Source of the DNA: Amaranthus tricolor
Taxonomy: Eukaryota; Streptophyta; Magnoliopsida; Caryophyllales; Amaranthaceae
Direction: 5' to 3'
Length of the DNA: 64,000 nt
Assembly: GCF_026212465.1 (NCBI RefSeq)
Contig: NC_080051.1
Span: forward strand, 2,195,001-2,259,000
In this document: one piece after another, positions 12,401-26,282 of the stretch
Numbering within the stretch: position 1 is the stretch's first letter
How the letters are laid out: each line of letters starts with the position of its first letter
Notes under the pieces: model-generated
What the model was told of the DNA's origin: nothing
Databases searched by the model: none
Seen by the model: the letters and a program-made list of their open reading frames with translations, nothing else
Program-made: the position numbers and the translations under genes

Positions 12401-15136
12401 AATGATCAAAGAAGAATGAACGATGAAGAATGAACAAAGATCAATGATCAATGAAGAATGAACGATGAAGAATGAACAAGGATCAATGATCAATGAAGAA
12501 TGAACGATGAAGAATGAACAAGCGTCAATGATCAATGAAGATAGAACGATGAAGAATGAACTAGGATCAATGATCAATGAAGAATGAACGATGAAGAATG
12601 AACAAGGATCAATGGTCAATGACGAATGAACGATGAAGAATGAACAAGGATAAATGATCAATGAAGAATGAACGATGAAGAATGAACAAGGATCAATGAT
12701 CAATGAAGAATGAACAAGGATCAATGGTCAATGAAGAATGAACGATGAAGAATGAACAAGGATCAATGATCAATGAAGAATGAACGATGAAGAATGAACA
12801 AGGATCAATGATCAATGACGAATGAACGATGAAGAATGAACAAAGATCAATGATCAATGAAGAATGAACAATGAAGAATGAACAAGGATCAATGATCAAT
12901 GAAGAATGAACGATGAAGAATGAACAAGCATCAATGATCAATGAAGATAGAACGATGAAGAATGAACATGGATCAATGATCAATGACGAATGAACGATGA
13001 AGAAAGAACAAGGATCAATGATCAATGAAGAATGAACGATGAAGAATGAACAAGGATTAATGGTCAATGACGAATGAACGATGAAGAATGAACAAGGATC
13101 AATGATCAATGACGAATGAACGATGAAGAATGAACAAGGATCAATGATCAATGAAGAATGAACGATGAAGAATGAACAAGGATTAATGGTCAATGACGAA
13201 TGAACGATGAAGAATGAACAAGCATCAATGATCAATGAAGAATGAACGATGAAGAATGAACAAGGATCAATGATCAATGAAGAATGAACGATGAAGAATG
13301 AACAAGGATTAATGGTCAATGACGAATGAACGATGAAGAATGAACAAGGATCAATGATCAATGAAGAATGAACGATGAAGAATGAACAAGGATCAATGAT
13401 TAATGAAAAATGAACGATGAAGAATGAACAAGGATTAATGGTCAATGACGAATGAATGATGAAGAATGAACAAGGATCAATGATCAATGAAGAATGAACG
13501 ATGAAGAATGAACAAGGATCAATGATCAATGAAGAATGAACGATGAAGAATGAACAAGGATTAATGGTCAATGACGAATGAACGATGAAGAATGAACAAG
13601 GATCAATGGTCAATGACGAATGAACGATGAAGAATGAACAAGGATCAATGATCAAAGAAGAATGAACGATGAAGAATGAACGATGAAGAATGAACAAGGA
13701 TTAATGGTCAATGACGAATGAACGATGAAGAATGAACAAGGATCAATGATCAATGAAGAATGAACGATTAAGAATGAACAAGGATCAATGATCAATGAAG
13801 AATAAACAAGGATCAATGATCAATGAAGAATGAACGATGAAGAATGAACAAGGATCAATGATCAATGAAGAATGAACAAGGATCAATGGTCAATGACGAA
13901 TGAACGATGAAGAATGAACAAGGATAATTGTTCAATGAAGAATAAACTATGAAGAATGAACAAGGATCAATGGTCAATGACGAATGAATGATGAAGAATG
14001 AACAAGGATCAATGATCAATGAAGAATGAACGATTAAGAATGAACAAGGATCAATGATCAATGAAGAATGAACGATGAAGAATGAAAAAGGATCAATGAT
14101 CAATGAAGAATGAACAAGGATCAATGATCAATAAAGAATGAACGATGAAGAATGAACAAGGATCAATGATCAATGACGAATGAACGATGAAGAATGAACA
14201 AAGATCAATGATCAATGAAGAATGAACGATGAAGAATGAACAAGGATCAATGATCAATGAAGAATGAACAAGGATCAATGGTCAATGACGAATGAACGAT
14301 GAAGAATGAACAAGGATCAATGATCAATGAAGAATGAACGATGAAGAATGAACAAGGATCAATGGTCAATGACGAATGAACGATGAAGAATGAACAAGGA
14401 TCAATGATAAATGAAGAATGAACGATGAAGAATGAACAAAGATCAATGATCAATGAAGAATGAACGATGAAGATTGAACAAGGATCAATGATCAATGAAG
14501 AATGAACGATGAAGAATGAACAAGCATCAATGATCAATGAAGATAGAACGATGAAGAATGAACTAGGATCAATGATCAATGAAGAATGAACGATGAAGAA
14601 TGAACAAGGATCAATGGTCAATGACGAATGAACGATGAAGAATGAACAAGGATCAATGATCAATGAAGAATGAACGATGAAGAATGAACAAGGATCAATG
14701 ATTAATGAAAAATGAACGATGAAGAATGAACAAGGATTAATGGTCAATGACGAATGAACGATGAAGAATGAACAAGGATCAATGATCAATGACGAATGAA
14801 CGTTGAAGAATGAACAAGGATCAATGATCAATGAAGAATGAACAAGGATTAATGGTCAATGACGAATGAACGATGAAGATTGAACAAGGATCAATGGTCA
14901 ATGACGAATGAACGATGAAGAATGAACAAGGATCAATGATCAAAGAAGAATGAACGATGAAGAATGAACGATGAAGAATGAACAAGGATTAATGGTCAAT
15001 GACGAATGAACGATGAAGAATGAACAAGGATCAATGATCAATGAAGATTGAACGATTAAGAATGAACAAGGATCAATGATCAATGAAGAATGAACAAGGA
15101 TAAATGATCAATGAAGAATGAACGATGAAGAATGAA
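9481..15136. repeat. 5.7-kb higher-order block, copy 2
   Basis: Tandem partner of 3,769-9,480, shorter by a 56-bp (42 + 14) deletion near 12,790. Shared landmarks include the AAGGGTAAATG change (4,83x and 10,54x), the AAGCGTC change (6,80x and 12,52x) and the GTTGAAG change (9,146 and 14,80x). The longest unbroken minus-strand frame in the window, 565 codons, occurs once in each copy (4,867-6,564 and 10,579-12,276). This shows the frame is inherited with the block and was not selected twice. Confidence 0.88.
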
Positions 15137-16542
15137 CAAGGATCAATGATCAATGAAGAATGAACAAGGATCAATGGTCAATGAAGAATGAACGATGAAG
15201 AATGAATAAGGATCAATGATCAATGACGAATGAACGATGAAGAAAGTACAAGGATCAATGATCAATGAAGAATGAACGATGAAGAATGAACAAGGATTAA
15301 TGGTCAATGACGAATGAACGATGAAGAATGAACAAGGATCAATGATCAATGACGAATGAACGATGAAGAATGAGCAAGGATCAATGATCAATGAAGAATG
15401 AACGATGAAGAATGAACAAGGATTAATGGTCAATGACGAATGAACGATGAAGAATGAACAAGCATCAATGATCAATGAAGAATGAACGATGAAGAATGAA
15501 CAAGGATCAATGATCAATGAAGAATGAACGATGAAGAATGAACAAGGATTAATGGTCAATGACGAATGAACGATGAAGAATGAACAAGAATCAATGATCA
15601 ATGAAGAATGAACGATGAAGAATGAACAAGGATCAATGATTAATGAAAAATGAACGATGAAGAATGAACAAGGATTAATGGTCAATGATGAATGAACGAT
15701 GAAGAATGAACAAGGATCAATGATCAATGACGAATGAACGATGAAGAATGAACAAGGATCAATGATCAATGAAGAATGAACGATGAAGAATGAACAAGGA
15801 TTAATGGTCAATGACGAATGAACGATGAAGAATGAACAAGGATCAATGGTCAATGACGAATGAACGATGAAGAATGAACAAGGATCAATGATCAAAGAAG
15901 AATCAACGATGAAGAATGAACGATGAAGAATGAAGAAGGATTAATGGTCAATGACGAATGAACGATGAAGAATGAACAAGGATCAATGATCAATGAAGAA
16001 TGAACGATTAAGAATGAACAAGGATCAATGATCAATGAAGAATGAACAAAGATCAATGATCAATGAAGAATGAACGATGAAGAATGAACAAGGATCAATG
16101 ATCAATGAAGAATGAACAAGGATCAATGGTCAATGACGAATGAACGATGAAGAATGAACAAGGATCAATGATCAATGAAGAATGAACGATGAAGAATGAA
16201 CAAGGATCAATGGTCAATGACGAATGAACGATGAAGAATGAACAAGGATTAATGATTAATGAAGAATGAACGATGAAGAATGAACAAGGATCAATGCTCA
16301 ATGAAGAATGAACGATGAAGAATGAACAAGGATCAATGATCAATGAAGAATGAACGATGAAGAATGAACAAGGATCAATGGTCAATGACGAATAAACGAT
16401 GAAGAATGAACAAGGATCAATGATCAATGAAGAATGAACGATGAAGAATGAACAAGGATCAATCATCAATGAAGAATGAACGATGAAGAATGAACAAGGA
16501 TCAATGATCAATGACGAATGAACGATGAAGAATGAACAAGGA
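15137..16542. repeat. Linking segment, matched to 27.9-28.9 kb
   Basis: No gene seen. From about 15,143 to 16,000 the order of variants matches 27,911-28,770 at an offset of 12,768 bp (912 x 14), including the run of 28-mers and the anchor module near 15,895. From 16,095 to 16,542 the pattern of C, A and ATCATC-type units resembles the left part of later 3.6-kb and 1.4-kb blocks. It joins the 5.7-kb pair to the 3.6-kb pair with no visible scar at the sequence level. Confidence 0.7.
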
Positions 16543-19500
16543 TCAATGATCAATGAAGAATGAATAAGGATCAATGATTAATAAAGAATGAACGATGGAG
16601 AATGAACAAGGATTAATGATCAATGACGAATGAACGATGAAGAATGAACAAAGATCAATTATCAATGAAGAATGAACGATGAAGAATGAACAAGGATCAA
16701 TGATCAATGAAGAATGAACGATGAAGAATGAACAAGGATTAATGGTCAATGACGAATGAACGATGAAGAATGAACAAGGATCAATGATCAATGAAGAATG
16801 AACGATGAAGAATGAACAAGGATCAATGATTAATGAAAAATGAACGATGAAGAATGAACAAGCATTAATGGTCAATGACGAATGAACGATGAAGAATGAA
16901 CAAGGATCAATGATCAGTGAAGAATGAACGATGAAGAATGAACAAGGATCAATGATTAATGTAAAATGAACGATGAAGAATGAACAAGGATTAATGGTCA
17001 ATGATGAATGAACGATGAAGAATGAACAAGGATCAATGATCAATGACGAATGAACGATGAAGAATGAACAAGGATCAATGATCAATGAAGAATGAACGAT
17101 GAAGAATGAACAAGGATTAATGGTCAATGACGAATGAACGATGAAGAATGAACAAGGATCAATGGTCAATGACGAATGAACGATGAAGAATGAACAAGGA
17201 TCAATGATCAAAGAAGAATCAACGATGAAGAATGAACGATGAAGAATGAAGAAGGATTAATGGTCAATGACGAATGAACGATGAAGAATGAACAAGGATC
17301 AATGATTAATGAAGAATGAACGATTAAGAATGAACAAGGATCAATGATCAATGAAGAATGAACAAGGATCAATGATCAATGAAGAATGAACGATGAAGAA
17401 TGAACAAGGATCAATGATCAATGAAGAATGAACAAGGATCAATGGTCAATGACGAATGAACGATGAAGAATGAACAAGGATCAATGATCAATGAAGAATG
17501 AACGATGAAGAATGAACAAGGATCAATGGTCAATGACGAATGAACGATGAAGAATGAACAAGGATCAATGATCAATGAAGAATGAACGATGAAGAATGAA
17601 CAAGGATCAATGATCAATGAAGAATGAACGATGAAGAATGAACAAGGATCAATGATCAATGAAGAATGAACGATGAAGAATGAACAAGGATCAATGGTCA
17701 ATGACAAATAAACGATAAAGAATGAACAAGGATCAATGATCAATGAAGAATGAACGATGAAGAATGAACAAGGATCAATCATCAATGAAGAATGAACGAT
17801 GAAGAATGAACAAGGATCAATGATCAATGACGAACTAACGATGAAGAATGAACAAGGATCAATGATCAATGAAGATAGAACGATGAAGAATGAACTAGGA
17901 TCAATGATCAATGAAGAATGAACGATGAAGAATGAACAAGGATCAATGGTCAATGACGAATGAACGATGAAGAATGAACAAGGATCAATGATCAATGAAG
18001 AATGAACGATGAAGAATGAACAAGGATCAATGATTAATGAAAAATGAACAATGAAGAATGAACAAGGATTATTTGTCAATGACGAATAAACGATGAAGAA
18101 TGAACAAGGATCAATGATCAATGACGAATGAACGTTGAAGAATGAACAGGGATCAATGATCAATGAAGAATGAACAAGGATTAATGGTCAATGACGAATG
18201 AACGATGAAGAATGAACAAGGATCAATGGTCAATGACGAATGAACGAAGAAGAATGAACAAGGATCACTGATCAAAGAAGAATGAACTATGAAGAATGAA
18301 CGATGAAGAATGAACAAGGATTAATGGTCAATGACGAATGAACGATGAAGAATGAACAAGGATCAATGATCAATGAAGATTGAACGATTAAGAATGAACA
18401 AGGATCAATGATCAATGAAGAATGAACAAGGATAAATGATCAATGAAGAATGAACGATGAAGAATGAACAAGGATCAATGATCAATGAAGAATGAACAAG
18501 GATCAATGGTCAATGAAGAATGAATGATGAAGAATGAATAAGGATCAATGATCAATGACGAATGAACGATGAAGAAAGAACAAGGATCAATGATCAATGA
18601 AGAATGAACGATGAAGAATGAACAAGGATTAATCGTCAATGACGAATGAACGATGAAGAATGAACAAGGATCAATGATCAATGACGAATGAACGATGAAG
18701 AATGAGCAAGGATCAATGATCAATGAAGAATGAACGATGAAGAATGAACAAAGATTAATGGTCAATGACGAATGAACGATGAAGAATGAACAAGCATCAA
18801 TGATCAATGAAGAATGAACGATGAAGAACGAACAAGGATCAATGATCAATGAAGAATGAACGATGAAGAATGAACAAGGATTAATGGTCAATGACGAATG
18901 AACGATGAAGAATGAACAAGAATCAATGATCAATGAAGAATGAACAAGGATCAATGATTAATGAAAAATGAACGATGAAGAATGAACAAGGATTAATGGT
19001 CAATGACGAATGAACGATGAAGAATGAACAAGGATCAATGATCAATGAAGAATGAACAAGGATCAATGATTAATAAAGAATGAACGATGAAGAATGAACA
19101 AGGAATAATGATCAATGACGAAGGAACGATGAAGAATGAACAAAGATCAATGATCAATGAAGAATGAACGATGAAGAATGAACAAATATCAATGATCAAT
19201 GAAGAATGAACGATGAAGAATGAACAAGGATCAATGATCAATGAAGATTGAACGATGAAGAATGAACAAGGATCAATGATTAATGAAAAATGAACGATGA
19301 AGAATGAACAAGGATTAATGGTCAATGACGAATGAACGATGAAGAATGAACAAGGATCAATGATCAATGAAGATTGAACGATTAAGAATGAATAAGGATC
19401 AATGATCAATGAAGAATGAACAAGGATAAATGATCAATGAAGAATGAACGATGAAGAATGAACAAGGATCAATGATCAATGAAGAATGAACAAGGATCAA

Positions 19501-20224
19501 TGGTCAATGAAGAATGAACGATGAAGAATGAATAAGGATCAATGATCAATGACGAATGAACGATGAATAAAGAACAAGGATCAATGATCAATGATGAATG
19601 AACGATGAAGAATGAACAAGGATTAATGGTCAATGACGAATGAACGATGAAGAATGAACAAGGATCAATGATCAATGACGAATGAACGATGAAGAATGAG
19701 CAAGGATCAATGATCAATGAAGAATGAACAAGGATCAATGATCAATGAAGAATGAACGATGAAGAATGAACAAGGATCAATGAGCAATGAAGAATGAACA
19801 AGGATCAATGGTCAATGACGAATGAACGATGAAGAATGAACAAGGATCAATGATCAATGAAGAATGAACGATGAAGAATGAACAAGGATCAATGGTCAAT
19901 GACGAATGAACGATGAAGAATGAACAAGGATCAATGATCAATGAAGAATGAACGATGAAGAATGAACAAGGATCCATGATCAATGAAGAATGAACGATGA
20001 AGAATGAACAAGGATCAATGATCAATGAAGAATGAACGATGAAGAATGAAAAAGGATCAATGGTCAATGACGAATAAACGATGAAGAATGAACAAGGATC
20101 AATGATCAATGAAGAATGAACGATGAAGAATGAACAAGGATCAATCATCAATGAAGAATGAACGATGAAGAATGAACAAGGATCAATGATCAATGACGAA
20201 TGAACGATGAAGAATGAACTAGGA
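16543..20224. repeat. 3.6-kb higher-order block, copy 1
   Basis: Matches 20,225 onward. The shift is 3,682 bp at the left end, 3,598 bp in the middle and 3,640 bp at the right, so the copies differ by an 84-bp and a 42-bp indel, whole monomers in each case. The rare GAACTAACG change lies at 17,832 here and at 21,430 in copy 2. A 17,8xx GACAAATAAACG change is also shared. Copies have more private point changes than the 5.7-kb pair. Confidence 0.82.
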
Positions 20225-23200
20225 TCAATGATCAATGAAGAATGAACAAGGATCAATGATTAATAAAGAATGAACGATGGAGAATGAACAAGGAATAATG
20301 ATCAATGACGAATGAACGATGAAGAATGAACAAAGATCAATGATCAATGAAGAATGAACGATGAAGAATGAACAAATATCAATGATCAATGAAGAATGAA
20401 CGATGAAGAATGAACAAGGATTAATGGTCAATGACGAATGAACGATGAAGAATGAACAAGGATCAATGATCAATGAAGAATGAACGATGAAGAATGAACA
20501 AATATCAATGATCAATGAAGAATGAACGATGAAGAATGAACAAGGATTAATGGTCAATGACGAATGAACGATGAAGAATGAACAAGGATCAATGATCAAT
20601 GAAGAATGAACGATGAAGAATGAACAAGGATCAATGATTAATGTAAAATGAACGATGAAGAATGAACAAGGATTAATGGTCAATGATGAATGAACGATGA
20701 AGAATGAACAAGGATCAATGATCAATGACGAATGAACGATGAAGAATGAACAAGGATCAATGATCAATGAAGAATGAACGATGAAGAATGAACAAGGATT
20801 AATGGTCAATGACGAATGAACGATGAAGAATGAACAAGGATCAATGGTCAATGACGAATGAACGATGAAGAATGAACAAGGATCAATGATCAAAGAAGAA
20901 TCAACGATGAAGAATGAACGATGAAGAATGAAGAAGGATTAATGGTCAATGACGAATGAACGATGAAGAATGAACAAGGATCAATGATTAATGAAGAATG
21001 AACGATTAAGAATGAACAAGGATCAATGATCAATGAAGAATGAACAAGGATCAATGATCAATGAAGAATGAACGATGAAGAATGAACAAGGATCAATGAT
21101 CAATGAAGAATGAACAAGGATCAATGGTCATTGACGAATGAACGATGAAGAATGAACAAGGATCAATGATCAATGAAGAATGAACGATGAAGAATGAACA
21201 AGGATCAATGGTCAATAACGAATGAACGATGAAGAATGAACAAGGATCAATGATCAATGAAGAATGAAGGATGAAGAATTAACAAGGATCAATGGTCAAT
21301 GACAAATAAACGATGAAGAATGAACAAGGATCAATGATCAATGAAGAATGAACGATGAAGAATGAACAAGGATCAATCATCAATGAAGAATGAACGATGA
21401 AGAATGAACAAGGATCAATGATCAATGACGAACTAACGATGAAGAATGAACAAGGATCAATGATCAATGAAGATAGAACGATGAAGAATGAACTAGGATC
21501 AATGATCAATGAAGAATGAACGATGAAGAATGAACAAGGATCAATGGTCAATGACGAATGAACGATGAAGAATGAACAAGGATCAATGATCAATGAAGAA
21601 TGAACGATGAAGAATGAACAAGGATCAATGATTAATGAAAAATGAACAATGAAGAATGAACAAGGATTAATGGTCAATGACGAATGAACGATGAAGAATG
21701 AACAAGGATCAATGATCAATGACGAATGAACGATGAAGAATGAACAGGGATCAATGATCAATGAAGAATGAACAAGGATTAATGGTCAATGACGAATGAA
21801 CGATGAAGAATGAACAAGGATCAATGGTCAATGACGAATGAACGATGAAGAATGAACAAGGATCACTGATCAAAGAAGAATGAACTATGAAGAATGAACG
21901 ATGAAGAATGAACAAGGATTAATGGTCAATGACGAATGAACGATGATGAATGAACAAGGATCAATGATCAATGAAGATTGAACGATTAAGAATGAACAAG
22001 GATCAATGATCAATGAAGAATGAACAAGGATAAATGATCAATGAAGAATGAACGATGAAGAATGAACAAGGATCAATGATCAATGAAGAATGAACAAGGA
22101 TCAATGGTCAATGAAGAATGAATGATGAAGAATGAATAAGGATCAATGATCAATGACGAATGAACGATGAAGAAAGAACAAGGATCAATGATCAATGAAG
22201 AATGAACGAGGAAGAATGAACAAGGATTAATGGTCAATGACGAATGAACGATGAAGAATGAACAAGGATCAATGATCAATGACGAATGAACGATGAAGAA
22301 TGAGCAAGGATCAATGATCAATGAAGAATGAACGATGAAGAATGAACAAAGATTAATGGTCAATGACGAATGAACGATGAAGAATGAACAAGCATCAATG
22401 ATCAATGAAGAATGAACGATGAAGAATGAACAAGGATCAATGATCAATGAAGAATGAACGATGAAGAATGAACAAGGATTAATGGTCAATGACGAATGAA
22501 CGATGAAGAATGAACAAGAATCAATGATCAATGAAGAATGAACAAGGATCAATGATTAATGAAAAATGAACGATGAAGAATGAACAAGGATTAATGGTCA
22601 ATGACGAATGAACGATGAAGAATGAACAAGGATCAATGATCAATGAAGAATGAACAAGGATCAATGATTAATAAAGAATGAACGATGAAGAATGAACAAG
22701 GAATAATGATCAATGACGAAGGAACGATGAAGAATGAACAAAGATCAATGATCAATGAAGAATGAACGATGAAGAATGAACAAATATCAATGATCAATTA
22801 AGAATGAACGATGAAGAATGAACAAGGATTAATGGTCAATGACGAATGAACGATGAAGAATGAACAAGGATCAATGATCAATGAAGAATGAACGATGAAG
22901 AATGAACAAGGATCAATGATTAATGAAAAATGAACGATGAAGAATGAACAAGGATTAATGGTCAATGACGAATGAACGATGAAGAATGAACAAGGATCAA
23001 TGATCAATGAAGATTGAACGATTAAGAATGAATAAGGATCAATGATCAATGAAGAATGAACAAGGATAAATGATCAATGAAGAATGAACGATGAAGAATG
23101 AACAAGGATCAATGATCAATGAAGAATGAACAAGGATCAATGGTCAATGAAGAATGAACGATGAAGAATGAATAAGGATCAATGATCAATGACGAATGAA

Positions 23201-23750
23201 CGATGAAGAAAGAACAAGGATCAATGATCAATGATGAATGAACGATGAAGAATGAACAAGGATTAATGGTCAATGACGAATGAACGATGAAGAATGAACA
23301 AGGATCAATGATCAATGACGAATGAACGATGAAGAATGAGCAAGGATCAATGATCAATGAAGAATGAACAAGGATCAATGATCAATGAAGAATGAACGAT
23401 GAAGAATGAACAAGGATCAATGAGCAATGAAGAATGAACAAGGATCAATGGTCAATGACGAATGAACGATGAAGAATGAACAAGGATCAATGATCAATGA
23501 AGAATGAACGATGAAGAATGAACAAGGATCAATGGTCAATGACGAATGAACGATGAAGAATGAACAAGGATCAATGATCAATGAAGAATGAACGATGAAG
23601 AATGAACAAGGATCAATGATCAATGACGAATGAACGATGAAGAATGAACAAGGATCAATGATCAATGAAGATTGAACGATTAAGAATGAACAAGGATCAA
23701 TGATCAATGAAGAATGAACAAGGATAAATGATCAATGAAGAATGAACGAT
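20225..23750. repeat. 3.6-kb higher-order block, copy 2
   Basis: Tandem partner of 16,543-20,224. The stretch 22,073-22,552 corresponds to 18,475-18,954, and 23,109-23,378 to 19,469-19,738. The right limit near 23,700 is a judgement by eye: beyond it the order switches to that of the 1,246-bp pair. No gene or unique DNA lies within. Confidence 0.78.
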
Positions 23751-23790
23751 GAAGAATGAACAAGGATCAATGATCAATGAAGAATGAACA

Positions 23791-25036
23791 AGGTTCAATG
23801 GTCAATGAAGAATGAATGATGAAGAATGAATAAGGATCAATGATCAATGACGAATGAACGATGAAGAAAGAACAAGGATCAATGATCAATGAAGAATGAA
23901 CGATGAAGAATGAACAAGGATTAATGGTCAATGACGAATGAACGATGAAGAATGAACAAGGATCAATGATCAATGACGAATGAACGATGAAGAATGAGCA
24001 AGGATCAATGATCAATGAAGAATGAACGATGAAGAATGAACAAAGATTAATGGTCAATGACGAATGAACGATGAAGAATGAACAAGCATCAATGATCAAT
24101 GAAGAATGAACGATGAAGAATGAACAAGGATCAATGATCAATGAAGAATGAACGATGAAGAATGAACAAGGATTAATGGTCAATGACGAATGAACGATGA
24201 AGAATGAACAAGGATCAATGATCAATGAAGAATGAACGATGAAGAATGAACAAGGATGAATGATTAATGAAAAATGAACGATGAAGAATGAACAAGGATT
24301 AATGGTCAATGACGAATGAACGATGAAGAATGAACAAGGATCAATGATCAATGAAGAATGAACGATGAAGAATGAACAAGGATCAATGGACAATGACGAA
24401 TGAACGATGAAGAATGAACAAGGATCAATGATCAATGAAGAATGAACGATGAAGAATGAACAAGGATCAATTATCAATGAAGAATGAACGATGAAGAATG
24501 AACAAGGATCAATGATCAATGAAGAATGAACGATGAAGAATGAACAAGGATCAATGGTCAATGACGAATAAACGATGAAGAATGAACAAGGATCAATGAT
24601 CAATGAAGAATGAACGATGAAGAATGAACGAGGATCAATCATCAATGAAGAATTAACGATGAAGAATGAACAAGGATCAATGATCAATGACGAATGAACG
24701 ATGAAGAATGAACAAGGATCAATGATCAATGAAGAATGAACAAGGATCAATGATTAATAAAGAATGAACGATGGAGAATGAACAAGGATTAATGATCAAT
24801 GACGAATGAACGATGAAGAATGAACAAAGATCAATGATCAATGAAGAATGAACGATGAAGAATGAACAAGGATCAATGATCAATGAAGAATGAACGATGA
24901 AGAATGAACAAGGATCAATGATTAATGAAAAATGAACGATGAAGAATGAACAAGGATTAATGGTCAATGACGAATGAACGATGAAGAATGAACAAGGATC
25001 AATGATCAATGAAGAATGAACGATGAAGAATGAACA
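23791..25036. repeat. 1,246-bp higher-order block, copy 1
   Basis: The rare AGGTTCAATG change at 23,791 recurs at 25,037, and the rare AACGAGG change at 24,625 recurs at 25,871, both exactly 1,246 bp apart (89 x 14). The block is thus a direct tandem duplication. The copies appear almost identical base for base by eye, which suggests a very recent event or recent gene-conversion-like homogenisation. Confidence 0.9.
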
Positions 25037-26282
25037 AGGTTCAATGGTCAATGAAGAATGAATGATGAAGAATGAATAAGGATCAATGATCAATGACGAA
25101 TGAACGATGAAGAAAGAACAAGGATCAATGATCAATGAAGAATGAACGATGAAGAATGAACAAGGATTAATGGTCAATGACGAATGAACGATGAAGAATG
25201 AACAAGGATCAATGATCAATGACGAATGAACGATGAAGAATGAGCAAGGATCAATGATCAATGAAGAATGAACGATGAAGAATGAACAAAGATTAATGGT
25301 CAATGACGAATGAACGATGAAGAATGAACAAGCATCAATGATCAATGAAGAATGAACGATGAAGAATGAACAAGGATCAATGATCAATGAAGAATGAACG
25401 ATGAAGAATGAACAAGGATTAATGGTCAATGACGAATGAACGATGAAGAATGAACAAGGATCAATGATCAATGAAGAATGAACGATGAAGAATGAACAAG
25501 GATGAATGATTAATGAAAAATGAACGATGAAGAATGAACAAGGATTAATGGTCAATGACGAATGAACGATGAAGAATGAACAAGGATCAATGATCAATGA
25601 AGAATGAACGATGAAGAATGAACAAGGATCAATGGACAATGACGAATGAACGATGAAGAATGAACAAGGATCAATGATCAATGAAGAATGAACGATGAAG
25701 AATGAACAAGGATCAATTATCAATGAAGAATGAACGATGAAGAATGAACAAGGATCAATGATCAATGAAGAATGAACGATGAAGAATGAACAAGGATCAA
25801 TGGTCAATGACGAATAAACGATGAAGAATGAACAAGGATCAATGATCAATGAAGAATGAACGATGAAGAATGAACGAGGATCAATCATCAATGAAGAATT
25901 AACGATGAAGAATGAACAAGGATCAATGATCAATGACGAATGAACGATGAAGAATGAACAAGGATCAATGATCAATGAAGAATGAACAAGGATCAATGAT
26001 TAATAAAGAATGAACGATGGAGAATGAACAAGGATTAATGATCAATGACGAATGAACGATGAAGAATGAACAAAGATCAATGATCAATGAAGAATGAACG
26101 ATGAAGAATGAACAAGGATCAATGATCAATGAAGAATGAACGATGAAGAATGAACAAGGATCAATGATTAATGAAAAATGAACGATGAAGAATGAACAAG
26201 GATTAATGGTCAATGACGAATGAACGATGAAGAATGAACAAGGATCAATGATCAATGAAGAATGAACGATGAAGAATGAACA
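25037..26282. repeat. 1,246-bp higher-order block, copy 2
   Basis: Immediate tandem partner of 23,791-25,036. Just after 26,282 the sequence changes from AAGGTTC to AAGGATG, where the match with copy 1 stops. The right half, from about 25,631 (AATGGACAAT), also matches 2,601 onward at a constant shift of 23,030 bp, so this copy connects with a long-range duplication. Confidence 0.88.

Noticed and set aside
24625..25880. Transposon-like insertion inferred from rare variants (AACGAGG, AATTAAC)
   Set aside because: These are single-base changes within normal monomers, copied by block duplication. No inverted repeats, target-site duplication or coding sequence accompanies them.
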